Shown: piece by piece, positions 17,659-26,686 of the stretch
Position numbering within the stretch: the first letter of the stretch is position 1
How the letters are laid out: every line of letters starts with the position of its first letter
Assembly: GCA_004556655.1 (NCBI GenBank)
Contig: SFGF01000032.1
Location: 1 to 56,823, forward strand
Reading direction: 5' to 3'
DNA length: 56,823 nt
DNA from: Lachnospiraceae bacterium
Lineage (GTDB): Bacteria > Bacillota > Clostridia > Lachnospirales > Lachnospiraceae
The notes under the pieces: generated by a model
Told to the model about the DNA's origin: nothing
Seen by the model: only the letters and a program-made list of their open reading frames with translations
Databases searched by the model: none
Translations under genes and position numbers: made by a program

Positions 17659-18646
17659 CTATTCTTCTCCTTTTGTATTATCTTCTTTATTAGTTTCTAC
17701 TATAGAAAATGGCTCCAACGGCAATACTGTCTGAGTAGAACCATCCGTAATATAAATATTCATACCAGGAAGTACTTCCTCCAGTGTCTCATAAAACATA
17801 CGCTCTTTTGTTATCAACGGGAACTTAATTGAATCGTGCTACCTGTCCTTCTGCCTCTGCAATCAGTGCTTCTTTCTGAGCCTGGGCATCTTTTATGATT
17901 TTATCTGCCTGGGCATTTGCTGCCGGTATTCTGGTATTTGCATCTGCATTTGCGTTGTTGATGGCAGTTTCCATACCCTGCTTTGCATCCTCTACATTTT
18001 TAAAAGCCTGCGCCACTTCCGTTGTAGGAACTTCCGCATCCTGAATCACCGCATTGGTAATCTGGATACCGATATCCTCCAGTTCCATCCTCTCCTGCAG
18101 CTTCGTTTTGATTTCTGACTGTATCACATATTTTCCGGTGGTCAGGACTTCATCCACACCATGGCTGCCTACCGTATCACGTATGTAACTTTGTGCCAGA
18201 TTTTTTACGATTACTTCCGGTTCTTCAGAAGCGTAAAAATATTTTATAGGATCTGTAATCTGATATTCAAAATAGAAATCCACATTCACAAAATTGTAAT
18301 CACTGGTAATCATAAATGACTCTTTATCTATGCTTTCATCCGTCTCAAGATTGTAGCCTACGGCAAATTGTTTCGATGCTTTGCTTACTTTGTATACATT
18401 CTGAATATAGGGGATTTTAAATTTAATACCCGGTGTTTCCACAACCTGAGCATATCCAAAAGTCTGTACCACCGCATATTCATCTTCCTGCAGAGAATAC
18501 ATCGACTGTGACACCGTGATACCTGCGAAAATTCCAGCTGCCACACCAATCGTTATTTTCTTAATCCTTCCCATATTCATCTTTCCTGAATTGCGATGAT
18601 TATCTCTCATCGGCTGCATACCATTTTGATTATTTCTTTCAAACAT
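17659..18646 (-). pseudogene. hflK: HflK, SPFH/band 7 protein, frameshifted near the 3-prime end
   Basis: The 273-residue open frame has an N-terminal anchor (about 27-45) and SPFH domain (DEYAVVQTFGYAQVVE, then a helical AEAEGQVARFN), and stops at 17825. The missing C-terminus is intact in another frame from 17826 to 17659: KFPLITKERMFYETLEEVLP and onward for 55 residues. Intact HflK has about eight residues (of the type xMYEEYKK) between ARFN and FPLIT. Here only one base separates the two, so a small internal deletion of roughly two dozen bases has shifted the frame. The truncated product keeps the SPFH core but lacks the C-terminal region. A real mutation and an assembly error look the same here. 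Confidence 0.85.
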
Positions 18647-18750
18647 AATAATTTCCTTTCTCTTTCAGAATATGTAACATTAAGTTTCTGTAATTGTATT
18701 AACTTGGTAATTCCTCCTTCCTGCATATAAATGGTATTATGGTATAAAAA

Positions 18751-18872
18751 AAGACTTTTATCATGACATTTGCCACAATAAAAGTCTTGCTATCTCATTT
18801 GTTACGGATGCCTCTCGACATCGGATGACGGTCGCAAATCCATCTTTTCAGATGTTTAGCTACTCCCTTTTA
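18751..18872 (-). promoter_or_regulatory. Manganese riboswitch (yybP-ykoY) with terminator, upstream of hflKC
   Basis: On the minus strand the aptamer begins AAAAGGGAGTAGC (18859-18867 core), has ACCGTCATCCGATG in the middle and ends GAGATAGCAAGACTTTT (about 18785), the conserved elements of the yybP-ykoY Mn2+ sensor. The 3-prime aptamer strand is also one arm of a terminator: ATAAAAGTCTT (18778-18788) pairs with 18751-18761, then seven U. Mn2+ binding should sequester that strand and allow read-through (an ON switch). The first gene after it is hflK, 100 nt downstream. Confidence 0.85.
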
Positions 18873-18885
18873 CTTGTATGAACAT

Positions 18886-18914
18886 ACTATAACACTTTGT
18901 TATTATTTTGTCAA
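18886..18914 (-). promoter_or_regulatory. Promoter of the Mn-riboswitch/hflKC transcript
   Basis: Minus strand -35 TTGACA (18909-18914), 17-nt spacer, -10 TATAGT (18886-18891). The -35 lies inside the last codons of the upstream MFS gene, so hflKC is an independent unit. Confidence 0.75.
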
Positions 18915-20159
18915 TGTATCGTCAGAAGATTTCTTAATATCTTTTTCCAGAAGAATCAAACAAATCAATGCCACTGCCGCAAATACTGCCCCCTCAGCAA
19001 ATACCATCTGCATCCCCATACCTTTACCCGTGATAAAAGATGTCAATGCCGGTGCCCCAAAAGTAGCAATTACAATTCCGAACATTACATATCCATAATT
19101 TTCTCCGGAATGCTCCATACCGAATATCGAGCTGGTAAAAGACGGAAAACTTCCCATAATACCACCGTAACAGCCATACATTGCAATGATTGCAGCTGTA
19201 ATGCTGTAAGAACTGGTAAGCGAAAGTACTGTCATAGCCACAACGGATATCACAATGACAATCTTGATACAGACAATTCGTCCCACCTTATCTGCAATCG
19301 TGGGAAGAATCAGTCTCGTTGAAGCATTGACAACAGAACCTATCATGACTGCGCTGACTGCCACAGAAGCCGGAATCCCCATGCTGATCTGATAGGTCTG
19401 AGATACCGGAGATACCAGAAAGTACGAAATCAATCCAAAGAGCATGGTTGCCAGAAGATAATAAAAACGTTTTGTCTTCATCATTTCTCCGGAAGTATAT
19501 TCTTTCACAGCATGTGCCCTAGAATCTCCAGACTGCTTTGTAAGTTTCCGTTCCATGTCCATTCTCCAGTTATCATCCGGCACATAGAAAAAGATACTGC
19601 TTAAAATCCAGGATATCCCGATTACAATTCCTACGGCAAGCAGGGTACCGGAAGCACCGGTCTTCTCCAAAAGTATTCTGCTTATGGGTGCAAGGAAAAA
19701 TCCACACAGACCATTGGCTGTTACCACGATACCTGAGGCAAATCCGGTACGCCCCGGAAACCATTTCTGTGCGGTAGAAATAATCGTGGTATAAATCATT
19801 CCCTGCCCAAATCCCTGCATGACACCATATGTTACATACATGGGAATCGGCGATGGAATAATCAAAAATGATGACAGAATAATGCCGGCTGTAAACACTG
19901 CACCTCCAATGAATACCACAAGTCTTGGATTCTTTTTATCCTGCATTCTTCCACCTACAATATTCCCAAATACAAAGGCTGCCAGAGCAAGATAAAAGCA
20001 AAGGGATGCCTGGCTTTGAGACCAGCCGGCCTGCTCCATTACATAAGGCTGATAAACAGACCACACATGAGGATATCCGGTGAAAAAAATAGCAAACGCT
20101 CCAAATATCATCATCAAGAGCCTGTGGCTTTTCTGAGTCTTCGATAAATGCATTTCCAT
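18903..20159 (-). CDS. MFS transporter, OFA (oxalate/formate antiporter) type
   Basis: A 418-residue major facilitator with twelve predicted membrane segments. The OFA-family features are the N-terminal FFTGYPHVWSVYQPYV, the loop GGRMQDKKNPR after TM2, and QGFGQGMIYTT with FPGRTGFASGIVV around TM4-5. Family members exchange carboxylates, such as oxalate with formate, but most clostridial members are uncharacterised. ATG at 20159 has a distant GAGGAGA; the second Met two codons in is equally possible. Its promoter spacer is filled by a GCACGC/GCGTGC inverted repeat, so it is probably repressed by an unidentified regulator. Confidence 0.85.
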   Translation of the reverse strand: MEMHLSKTQKSHRLLMMIFGAFAIFFTGYPHVWSVYQPYVMEQAGWSQSQASLCFYLALAAFVFGNIVGGRMQDKKNPRLVVFIGGAVFTAGIILSSFLIIPSPIPMYVTYGVMQGFGQGMIYTTIISTAQKWFPGRTGFASGIVVTANGLCGFFLAPISRILLEKTGASGTLLAVGIVIGISWILSSIFFYVPDDNWRMDMERKLTKQSGDSRAHAVKEYTSGEMMKTKRFYYLLATMLFGLISYFLVSPVSQTYQISMGIPASVAVSAVMIGSVVNASTRLILPTIADKVGRIVCIKIVIVISVVAMTVLSLTSSYSITAAIIAMYGCYGGIMGSFPSFTSSIFGMEHSGENYGYVMFGIVIATFGAPALTSFITGKGMGMQMVFAEGAVFAAVALICLILLEKDIKKSSDDTLTK

Positions 20160-20246
20160 GATTCTTTGTATCTCTCCTCAATATCTTTCTGAATTCCAAA
20201 CCGATTAAAGGATGACGTTTCAAGTTCTCCTTTCAACTCAAAACTC

Positions 20247-20312
20247 GCACGTGCTTAATGCGTGCCTTTTGTTTGGTTATTTTATAATAGCACGCTTTTA
20301 TTTTGCGTGCAA
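20247..20312 (-). promoter_or_regulatory. MFS promoter with two GCACGC-type inverted repeats
   Basis: Minus strand -35 TTGCAC (20307-20312), 17-nt spacer, -10 TATTAT (20284-20289). The spacer is bounded by GCACGC and GCGTGC (20290-20310, 9 nt apart). A second copy, GCACGC with GCACGTGC, lies at 20247-20265 about 20 nt into the transcript. Repeated half-sites at -30 and +20 suggest a repressor that spans the promoter. Confidence 0.6.
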
Positions 20313-20321
20313 CTATATTTT

Positions 20322-22124
20322 TCATCCCATCTGCGTCCTGTACATGGAAGCGTATTTCCCATTCAGCGCCATCAGTTCTGCATGATTTCCTTTCTCTGCA
20401 ATCTGTCCGTTTTCCAACAAAAGAATCAAATCGGAATCCTTAATCGTTGATAAACGATGTGCAATGATAAAGGAAGTCCTTCCTGCTGTCATATGAAGCA
20501 CCGCATCCCGGATTCTCTGTTCTGTCACAGTATCCACAGAACTGGTGGCTTCATCCAGAATCAGGATCGGAGCATCCGTCAGCATGGCACGGGCAATGGT
20601 CAAAAGCTGCCGTTCCCCCTGACTAAGTTCCGTTCCACCCTGAGTGAGCACTGTATCATACCCTTGTGGAAGCCTTTTTATAAATGCATCCGCACCAACT
20701 GCTCTGGCTGCAGCTTCAATCTCCGTAATATCCGTCTCCTCTCTGCCATAACTGATATTCTCACGGACAGATGCGGCAAACAGAGCCGAATCCTGCAAAA
20801 CAACACCGAAAGAATTTCTCAGATCCTTCATACGGTACTCCCGCAGATCATGTCCATCCAGCAAAATTCTCCCTCCGGTGACATCATAGAAACGGGTTAA
20901 AAGGTTGATGATCGTTGTTTTTCCGGCTCCTGTAGTCCCTACAATGGCAGTTCTCGTACCGGCAGGTATTTTCAGGGAAATATTTTTCAGTATCGGCACC
21001 CCTGACATATACCCAAATGTCACATTCTGCAGTTCAATCTCTCCTTTTGGCGATACAAGGGGACGTGCATCCGGAGCATCCTGTGGTTCCGGCAGTTCAT
21101 CCAGAATATCCAGAATCCTTTCCGCACCAGCCACAGCCGTCTGGAAATTATTATAAATATTTGCCATATCTACAAATGGACGTGAAAACTGCCGTACATA
21201 AAGGAGAAAACTCGAAATCATCCCAATCGAAAGATCTCCATTTACTGCCATCACCCCACTGACAATAGATATACCCACATAACTCAAATTGTTGATCACA
21301 TTGGTCAGCGGCATCAAATAACCGGACCAGATTAGGGCGCGGGTAGCCGTTTTACACAGCTCTTCATTGCTCTCTTCAAATTGTTCAATCACATCCTCCT
21401 CACGACAAAAAGCTTTTACAATATTTTCACCGGAGATTGTTTCTTCAATCTGACCGTTTAATTTTCCGAGAATCTTCTGCTGTCTGGAAAACAACTTCCG
21501 TGTATGTGAGGTCACTGTTCGGGTCAGCAGAAGAATCAGCCCCACTCCCACTAAAGAAACCACCGTCAACAGTGGGCTGAGAGACACCATGATACAAAAT
21601 ATACCAATGACTGTGAATACATACGTCAACATCTGTGTCAGAGAATTGGAAATCGTTGTGCTGATATTATCTACATCATTTGTCAGACGGCTCATTAATT
21701 CCCCATGCTGTCGTCTGTCAAAAAAGGCAAGGGGCAGTTTCTTCATAGCGTTAAACAAAGTGATACGAATCTGACAGATCATTCTCTGTCCGACAGAAGC
21801 CATAAGAAACTGTTGTGAAAAACGTACAAACCAGTCACATAGATAAAGTCCGGCTAAAAGCATAAGAATCGATATCACAGGATTGCCGCTGTCTACCATG
21901 TTCACCGCACGGCCGATCACAAGCGGAGAAAGTATGGCAGAGGCAGAAGCCAAAGCAGACAGAATAAGAATCCATCCCAAACCTTTCCTACTTCCCTTTG
22001 TCAATTTCCAAAGACGTAAAAGTGTTCCTCTCAGATCCCGCGGTTTTTCCACAGGACGATGCAAACCTTTGTGCGGACCCTTCATTCCGGCAGAAACCGG
22101 TGGAATATTATTTTGATCAGCCAT
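20322..22124 (-). CDS. ABC exporter subunit, catalytically competent half
   Basis: A 600-residue half-transporter: six membrane helices (about 50-340) followed by an ATPase domain. Walker A is GTTGAGKTT, signature LSQGERQ, Walker B LILDEATSSVD with the catalytic Glu, and the H-loop is IIAHRLST. The frame extends to a GTG at 22133, but AGGAGG points to the ATG at 22124, which overlaps the stop region of the upstream ABC gene by 8 bases. The partner has a degenerate catalytic site, so the pair should form a heterodimeric multidrug or lipid exporter of the BmrCD/LmrCD type. The altered LSQGE signature fits the degenerate interface. Confidence 0.92.
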   Translation of the reverse strand: MADQNNIPPVSAGMKGPHKGLHRPVEKPRDLRGTLLRLWKLTKGSRKGLGWILILSALASASAILSPLVIGRAVNMVDSGNPVISILMLLAGLYLCDWFVRFSQQFLMASVGQRMICQIRITLFNAMKKLPLAFFDRRQHGELMSRLTNDVDNISTTISNSLTQMLTYVFTVIGIFCIMVSLSPLLTVVSLVGVGLILLLTRTVTSHTRKLFSRQQKILGKLNGQIEETISGENIVKAFCREEDVIEQFEESNEELCKTATRALIWSGYLMPLTNVINNLSYVGISIVSGVMAVNGDLSIGMISSFLLYVRQFSRPFVDMANIYNNFQTAVAGAERILDILDELPEPQDAPDARPLVSPKGEIELQNVTFGYMSGVPILKNISLKIPAGTRTAIVGTTGAGKTTIINLLTRFYDVTGGRILLDGHDLREYRMKDLRNSFGVVLQDSALFAASVRENISYGREETDITEIEAAARAVGADAFIKRLPQGYDTVLTQGGTELSQGERQLLTIARAMLTDAPILILDEATSSVDTVTEQRIRDAVLHMTAGRTSFIIAHRLSTIKDSDLILLLENGQIAEKGNHAELMALNGKYASMYRTQMG

Positions 22125-23832
22125 TTTCCCCACCTCCTATCTGTGAATGATAAATTGCCTGGTAAGTCGGACATGTTGCCATCAATTCTTCATGAGAACC
22201 TATTCCCTGTACTGTTCCATTTTCAAGACATAGAATACGATCCGCCCTTCTGACTGTGGAAATTCTCTGACTGATCAATAGTACTGTCACTTTCTGCAAA
22301 TGTCTGCGAAGTCCCGAAAGCACCGCTGCCTCAGTCTCTGCATCTAAAGCACTGGTGCAATCATCCAGGATCAGCACTTTGGGATTCCGTACCAAAGCTC
22401 TTGCCAGAGCAAGACGCTGCTTTTGTCCTCCGGACAAATTCACTCCTCCTTGCCCCAACAGAGTATCATAACCATTTTCTGTCTGCATAATAAAGGAATC
22501 TGCACAGGCAATTTCTGCCGCCTGTTTCATTTCTGTCTCTGTCGCTTCCTTTCTTCCCCATCGAAGATTTTCAAGAATTGTTCCATAAAACAAAAGTGCT
22601 TTCTGCGGCACAACAGCGATTGCTCTGCGAAGCTCTTTTTCATCCATTTTTTTCACATCGATGCCGTCAATACATACTTTTCCTCGGGTGGCATCATAAA
22701 ATCTCGGTACCAAATTGACAAGCGTAGATTTTCCTGAACCTGTAGAACCTATGATACCAATCGTCTCTCCCGGCTGTACGCAAAAGCTTACATGACTCAA
22801 TGCCTCATTTCCTGCTCCTGCATAAGCAAAAGAAACATCCTCAAACGTAACTTCTCCCTTCCAGTCCGGTGTAATCGGTTCGTCATCCATTTTCTGTGCA
22901 GGTTCTTCCTCCAATACCTCCTGAATACGTCCGGAAGATGCTGCCGCGCGCACTGCCGAATTTAAAATATTGGAAATCATACCCATGGCAAATAAAATCT
23001 GCGTCATATAATTCACGGATGCCATCAGACGACCGATCTCCATACTGTCCTGATTCTGGGACAGCCATAAAAGCACCACAATCCCCAAATTTACGGTCAA
23101 ATTGATCAGCGGTCCGAACACTGCCATCACCCGCATGGCAGCGGTACCTGCTCCCGCCAGCTCCCGGGCAGCGGTTTCAAACTTTACCTGCTCCTGACTT
23201 TCAGCATTGAATGCTTTCACCACTCGGATTGAAGAAAGAAATTCCCTGCTGACATTATTCAATCGGTCCAATTTTCCCTGAAGGATTCCGAACAACGGAT
23301 ATCCCAGTCTCATATTTGCAGCGACCATTCCAAAAGCTGCCACAAGAATCACAACCAGAACAGGTATCTGCTGCGGTGTCTGAACAATAACCAGAACAAT
23401 AGCACCAATGCAGGTGATCGGTGCTTTTACCATGATACGCATACATCCATTAATAAATTCCTGAACCTGTGTCACATCATTGGTAATTCGTGTAATAATG
23501 GAAGCAGGCTGCAGGCGGTCAATATTTTCCAGTGAAAAATTCTGTACTTTCCGGAACATATCCGACCTCATCTCTTTTCCGATGGTCTGCGAAGTCCTGC
23601 TTGCAAAAAGATTACGCATTACTGCTCCAAAGGCACCCACCAGTGCGATCATAAACATGATGACCCCATATGATAAAATCCTTCTCACATCCATATTTTT
23701 TACACCATCATCTACAATGTGTGACATAAATGTGGGCTGCAAAAGATCCGCCATAGCCTCCACTGTCAGGAAAAAGATAGCTGCACAGAAAGACCCTATA
23801 TGACGCCGAATATATTGTACAATCAGTTTCAT
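22117..23832 (-). CDS. ABC exporter subunit, degenerate ATPase half
   Basis: A 571-residue half-transporter with six membrane helices and an ATPase domain. Walker A GSTGSGKST and signature LSGGQKQ are canonical, but the Walker B sequence VLILDDCTSALD has Asp where the catalytic Glu belongs, and the switch His is Gln (LLISQRIST). These two changes mark the non-hydrolysing subunit of heterodimeric exporters. Its ATG overlaps the LysR stop codon (ATGA, 23829-23832), so lysR and both ABC genes are translationally coupled in one operon. Substrate not predictable. Confidence 0.92.
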   Translation of the reverse strand: MKLIVQYIRRHIGSFCAAIFFLTVEAMADLLQPTFMSHIVDDGVKNMDVRRILSYGVIMFMIALVGAFGAVMRNLFASRTSQTIGKEMRSDMFRKVQNFSLENIDRLQPASIITRITNDVTQVQEFINGCMRIMVKAPITCIGAIVLVIVQTPQQIPVLVVILVAAFGMVAANMRLGYPLFGILQGKLDRLNNVSREFLSSIRVVKAFNAESQEQVKFETAARELAGAGTAAMRVMAVFGPLINLTVNLGIVVLLWLSQNQDSMEIGRLMASVNYMTQILFAMGMISNILNSAVRAAASSGRIQEVLEEEPAQKMDDEPITPDWKGEVTFEDVSFAYAGAGNEALSHVSFCVQPGETIGIIGSTGSGKSTLVNLVPRFYDATRGKVCIDGIDVKKMDEKELRRAIAVVPQKALLFYGTILENLRWGRKEATETEMKQAAEIACADSFIMQTENGYDTLLGQGGVNLSGGQKQRLALARALVRNPKVLILDDCTSALDAETEAAVLSGLRRHLQKVTVLLISQRISTVRRADRILCLENGTVQGIGSHEELMATCPTYQAIYHSQIGGGENG

Positions 23833-24713
23833 TTTTCCTTTTCCTCCTCAATATTCAAAATCCTTTTTTGCAGCTGCTGTGCAGCTTGTGTCAATACACG
23901 TGTTCGATGACGCATCAGATAAATATAACGTCCACCCCGAAGCCATTCAGGATAACAAATTTTAACTCTATAATTCTCCAATCCTTCCGTCTGCGCCACA
24001 CAGGCAATCCCCAGTTCCTGCTCCACCAGATGGGCGATTGCTCCCTCACTGTACGCATAATGAATGATATGCGGCTGTATCCCCATCTGATCAAACATAG
24101 CTGTAAGTTGTCGGTACATAGGATAATCTTTTCTGTAACAGATCAGAGGATTATCACACAAATCTTTTACAGAAGAATAACACTTTGGATCATCTTTTTC
24201 CGGAATCAGCAGACAAAATCGCTGATACTGGAGAGGAATCTGTTCCAACTCCGGATCCGGCGGTATCTGAGAGCCGATTCCCAGATCAAACCTTCCCTCC
24301 CGAAGTCCCTGGGCTATCTGATCGCTGGGCATCTCGTCCGAATAAATACAGCAGTCTTGTCCTTCATTGGCCAGAAACGCTTTCAGAAGCCGGGGAATAT
24401 ACGCATCCGCCATACTTGCCGTATACGCCAGACGTATCTCCGCCCGGTCTTTCTGGGAAAACTGCCGCATATGAGTATATGCCAAATCAGCCTGCTGCAG
24501 AATATTTTGTGCATCCTGAAAAAACACCCTCCCTGCTTCCGTCAGTACTGCTCCTTTCCGGTTTGACTGAAAAAGTGTCAAGCCAAACTCCATCTCCAAT
24601 TTCCTCATAGCCACCGAAAGACTGGGCTGTGAAATATGAACATTTTCTGCGGCTTTACTGAAACTACCCAGCTGAGCCGCAGCACAAAAATACTGCAACT
24701 GTTCTAGTGTCAT
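23829..24713 (-). CDS. LysR family regulator of the ABC exporter operon
   Basis: A 294-residue LTTR. The N-terminal winged helix reads GSFSKAAENVHISQPSLSVA (residues about 16-35); a linker helix and a periplasmic-binding-protein-like effector domain (about 90-290) follow. GGAGG lies six bases before the ATG at 24713. It is the first gene of the operon with the ABC pair, which is unusual, since LysR genes are more often divergent from their targets. A 17-bp perfect palindrome lies directly upstream and is a likely autoregulatory site. Confidence 0.9.
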   Translation of the reverse strand: MTLEQLQYFCAAAQLGSFSKAAENVHISQPSLSVAMRKLEMEFGLTLFQSNRKGAVLTEAGRVFFQDAQNILQQADLAYTHMRQFSQKDRAEIRLAYTASMADAYIPRLLKAFLANEGQDCCIYSDEMPSDQIAQGLREGRFDLGIGSQIPPDPELEQIPLQYQRFCLLIPEKDDPKCYSSVKDLCDNPLICYRKDYPMYRQLTAMFDQMGIQPHIIHYAYSEGAIAHLVEQELGIACVAQTEGLENYRVKICYPEWLRGGRYIYLMRHRTRVLTQAAQQLQKRILNIEEEKEK

Positions 24714-24726
24714 ACAAATCCTCCAT

Positions 24727-24743
24727 TATAGTTTTAAACTATA
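24727..24743. promoter_or_regulatory. Palindrome upstream of lysR
   Basis: TATAGTTTTAAACTATA, a perfect 8+1+8 palindrome, lies 14 bp before the lysR start codon and between the divergent lysR and MATE units. It fits the T-N11-A form of LTTR binding sites. Confidence 0.55.
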
Positions 24744-24773
24744 TTACTATTAAAATCATATATTTTACAAACA

Positions 24774-24905
24774 CCCTTGTCAAGCGTATACTGATGAGAC
24801 AAGGGACAAAAAGTCAGACCGGGCGTGCTTACATGCCCAGAAGCTGACTTTGGGGACCGCTAAAACATGAGGAAGAAGCCCGTCCGGGCGGATTATGAAG
24901 GTGAA
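24774..24905 (+). promoter_or_regulatory. Structured leader of the MATE gene, possible guanidine-IV (mepA) riboswitch
   Basis: Successive hairpins: CCCTTGTC/GACAAGGG (24774-24805), an outer AAAGTCAG/CTGACTTT stem (24810-24817 with 24844-24851) enclosing GGGCGTG/CATGCCC (24821-24838), and GCCCG/CGGGC (24878-24889). CGGGC at 24820-24824 could pair instead with GCCCG at 24878-24882, giving mutually exclusive folds. The downstream gene is a MepA-type MATE exporter, the gene family that gave the guanidine-IV (mepA motif) riboswitch its name. I cannot check the aptamer consensus residue by residue, so the class is a hypothesis. Confidence 0.4.
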
Positions 24906-24909
24906 CAAT

Positions 24910-25889
24910 ATGTCAAAACAAGGAACTATGGATTTAACAATCGGCAGACCCCTAAAGCAGATTCTTCTGTTTTCTCTGCCTCTGGTGCTGGGAACGTTGT
25001 TCCAGCAGTTATACAGTTTTGTGGATACGGTCATGGTAGGACAACTGATCGGAAGTGATGCACTCGCCGCAGTGGGTACTTCTTATTCTCTCAATTTTCT
25101 TACCCTCGGTTTTGTACAGGGTGCCTGTGTCGGCTTTGGTATCCTGTTGGCTCAAGCTGTAGGTGCCAAAGATTCCGGCTTCTATCCTGTATAACTTTTG
25201 TGCCGGAACGCTCCGGGCTTCGGGAGATTCCCAACGACCTTTTTATTTTCTTCTTTTTTCCAGTTTCCTGAATATTTTTCTGGATTATCTTCTGATCGTA
25301 TCCATACCCATGGGTGTGAAAGGAGCCGCACTGACTACTGTCCTGAGCCAGCTGGTCAGCGGTCTGCTGAATCTTTTTTGGATCATAAAAAAACCGATCT
25401 GCTAAAACACAGTACCGGTTTTCATTCTCTTTCAGTAAAGCATCTGGGCTATCTGAGTAAAGTTGGCTTTCCTATGGGATTTGAATATTCGATCTCTGCT
25501 TTGGACGCCGTGGTCATGCAGGGCAAAATGACGGTGCCGGACGCCCGGACAGGATAAAAGACGGGATCCGATCGGGCATTACGATCCAACTTTGTTATTG
25601 CCTCGTTGTCTGGATCGTCATATTTTTGGGAAAAGAAGCATTTACTTCTCTGGTACTTGGAAGCGATTCCGGTGCAGCCGGAGAACTTTCCGTACAATAT
25701 CTGACCATTATCAGCACACTGTTTTGTTTTCACGGCTGTCTGATGATCATGAGAAATACCTTGCAAGGCATGGGCTACAGTATCCATGCGGTTTTAAGCA
25801 ATCCCATTGCATGGCTGCTTGCCCTGGTTTACTGCATTATCATGGTAATGCATTTTCTCCGGCAACGGCTGCTTTCTTATTCTCACTAA
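24910..25889 (+). pseudogene. MATE efflux transporter, decayed
   Basis: The start is normal: AAGGTGA, then MSKQGTMDLTIGRPLKQI and the first two MATE helices. At 25190 the frame breaks just after GILLAQAVGAKDS. The next piece resumes in another frame with ILYNFCAGTLRASGDSQRP, so about 50 residues around TM3-4 are missing. It continues in changing frames through GFPMGFEYSISALDAVVMQG and ends with LTIISTLFCFHGCLMIMRNTLQGMGYSIHAVL. Total length is about 980 bp against about 1350 for an intact MATE gene, so there are at least two internal deletions and several frameshifts. Not functional. It ends 7 bp from the convergent, also decayed, URO-D gene. Confidence 0.88.
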
Positions 25890-25896
25890 TGATCTT

Positions 25897-26674
25897 TCAT
25901 TCTTTTGCCGCTCTGCTCATAGCCATGACATTTTCAAAAGGCACATTAGGAAGCAGTGCTTCGTGGCTGGGAGACACGATAAAATCTCCCTTAAATAAAT
26001 CTCTCAGCCGCAGTACTTCCTCCCGTACCTGTTCAGGAGTTCCAAAAGGAAGCAATTGTTGGGTATCTACTCCACCGAGGAAAGTTATTTTACCTCCGTA
26101 TTTCCTGGCCAGATTTTCCGCATCCATGTTTGCTGCTTTTGCCTGAAGCGGATGCAGAATATCTACACCTGCATCAATGAGTCGTGGTATGATCAGATCA
26201 ATGGAGCCACAGGAATGCATCGCTACTTTCAGTCCCATTCCTTTTATCTGCTGAATAATTTCTCTCATATATGGAAGCACAAATTCATCAAAGCATTCCG
26301 GACTGATCAAAAGGCTTCTTTGTGTACCCAGATCGTTCCCGAAAAAAGCTGCACTGAGATAGGGAGCCGCTTGCGACAAATAACGCTTATTGGTCTCCAG
26401 AAAAAAATCCACAATTTTCCGTGTTGCCGCATGTACCACCTCCGGATCTGTGTACATTTTGATAAAATAATTTTCCATACCAAAGAAGTCACACATGACA
26501 TGAAAAAACGGACACCACATACCTCCAAACACCGCAAGTCCCTGTTCATATGCATATCGAGTATCTTCAATGCATTCGGTAAAATCCAGATAATCAGGAT
26601 TGGGCCAGTCAAATCTTTCTATTTCTTCCACATCTTCACAATCCTGAAAGATTGATTAATTCTCTTCCCTGCAT
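25897..26674 (-). pseudogene. URO-D family (MtaA/MtbA-like) gene with N-terminal deletion
   Basis: A ribosome site (AAAGGAG) and ATG at 26674 begin MQGRELINLSGL, then a stop. A +1 frame continues from QDCEDVEEIERFDWPNPDYLDF (split here by the frame change) to the end, with MHSCGSID and LGGVDTQ, typical of the C-terminal two thirds of uroporphyrinogen-decarboxylase-fold proteins. Intact relatives have about 345-365 residues; roughly 90 N-terminal residues are gone and the frame is shifted. The retained HSC is part of the His-x-Cys zinc motif of methylcobamide:CoM-type methyltransferases. It follows the GH38 gene by 12 nt as the last gene of that operon. Confidence 0.8.
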
Positions 26675-26686
26675 TTCTTTCTCCTT

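Noticed and set aside
24791..24815. CTGATGAG resembling the hammerhead ribozyme core
   Set aside because: The required CGAAA and three-stem arrangement are missing; the bases lie in a simple hairpin loop.
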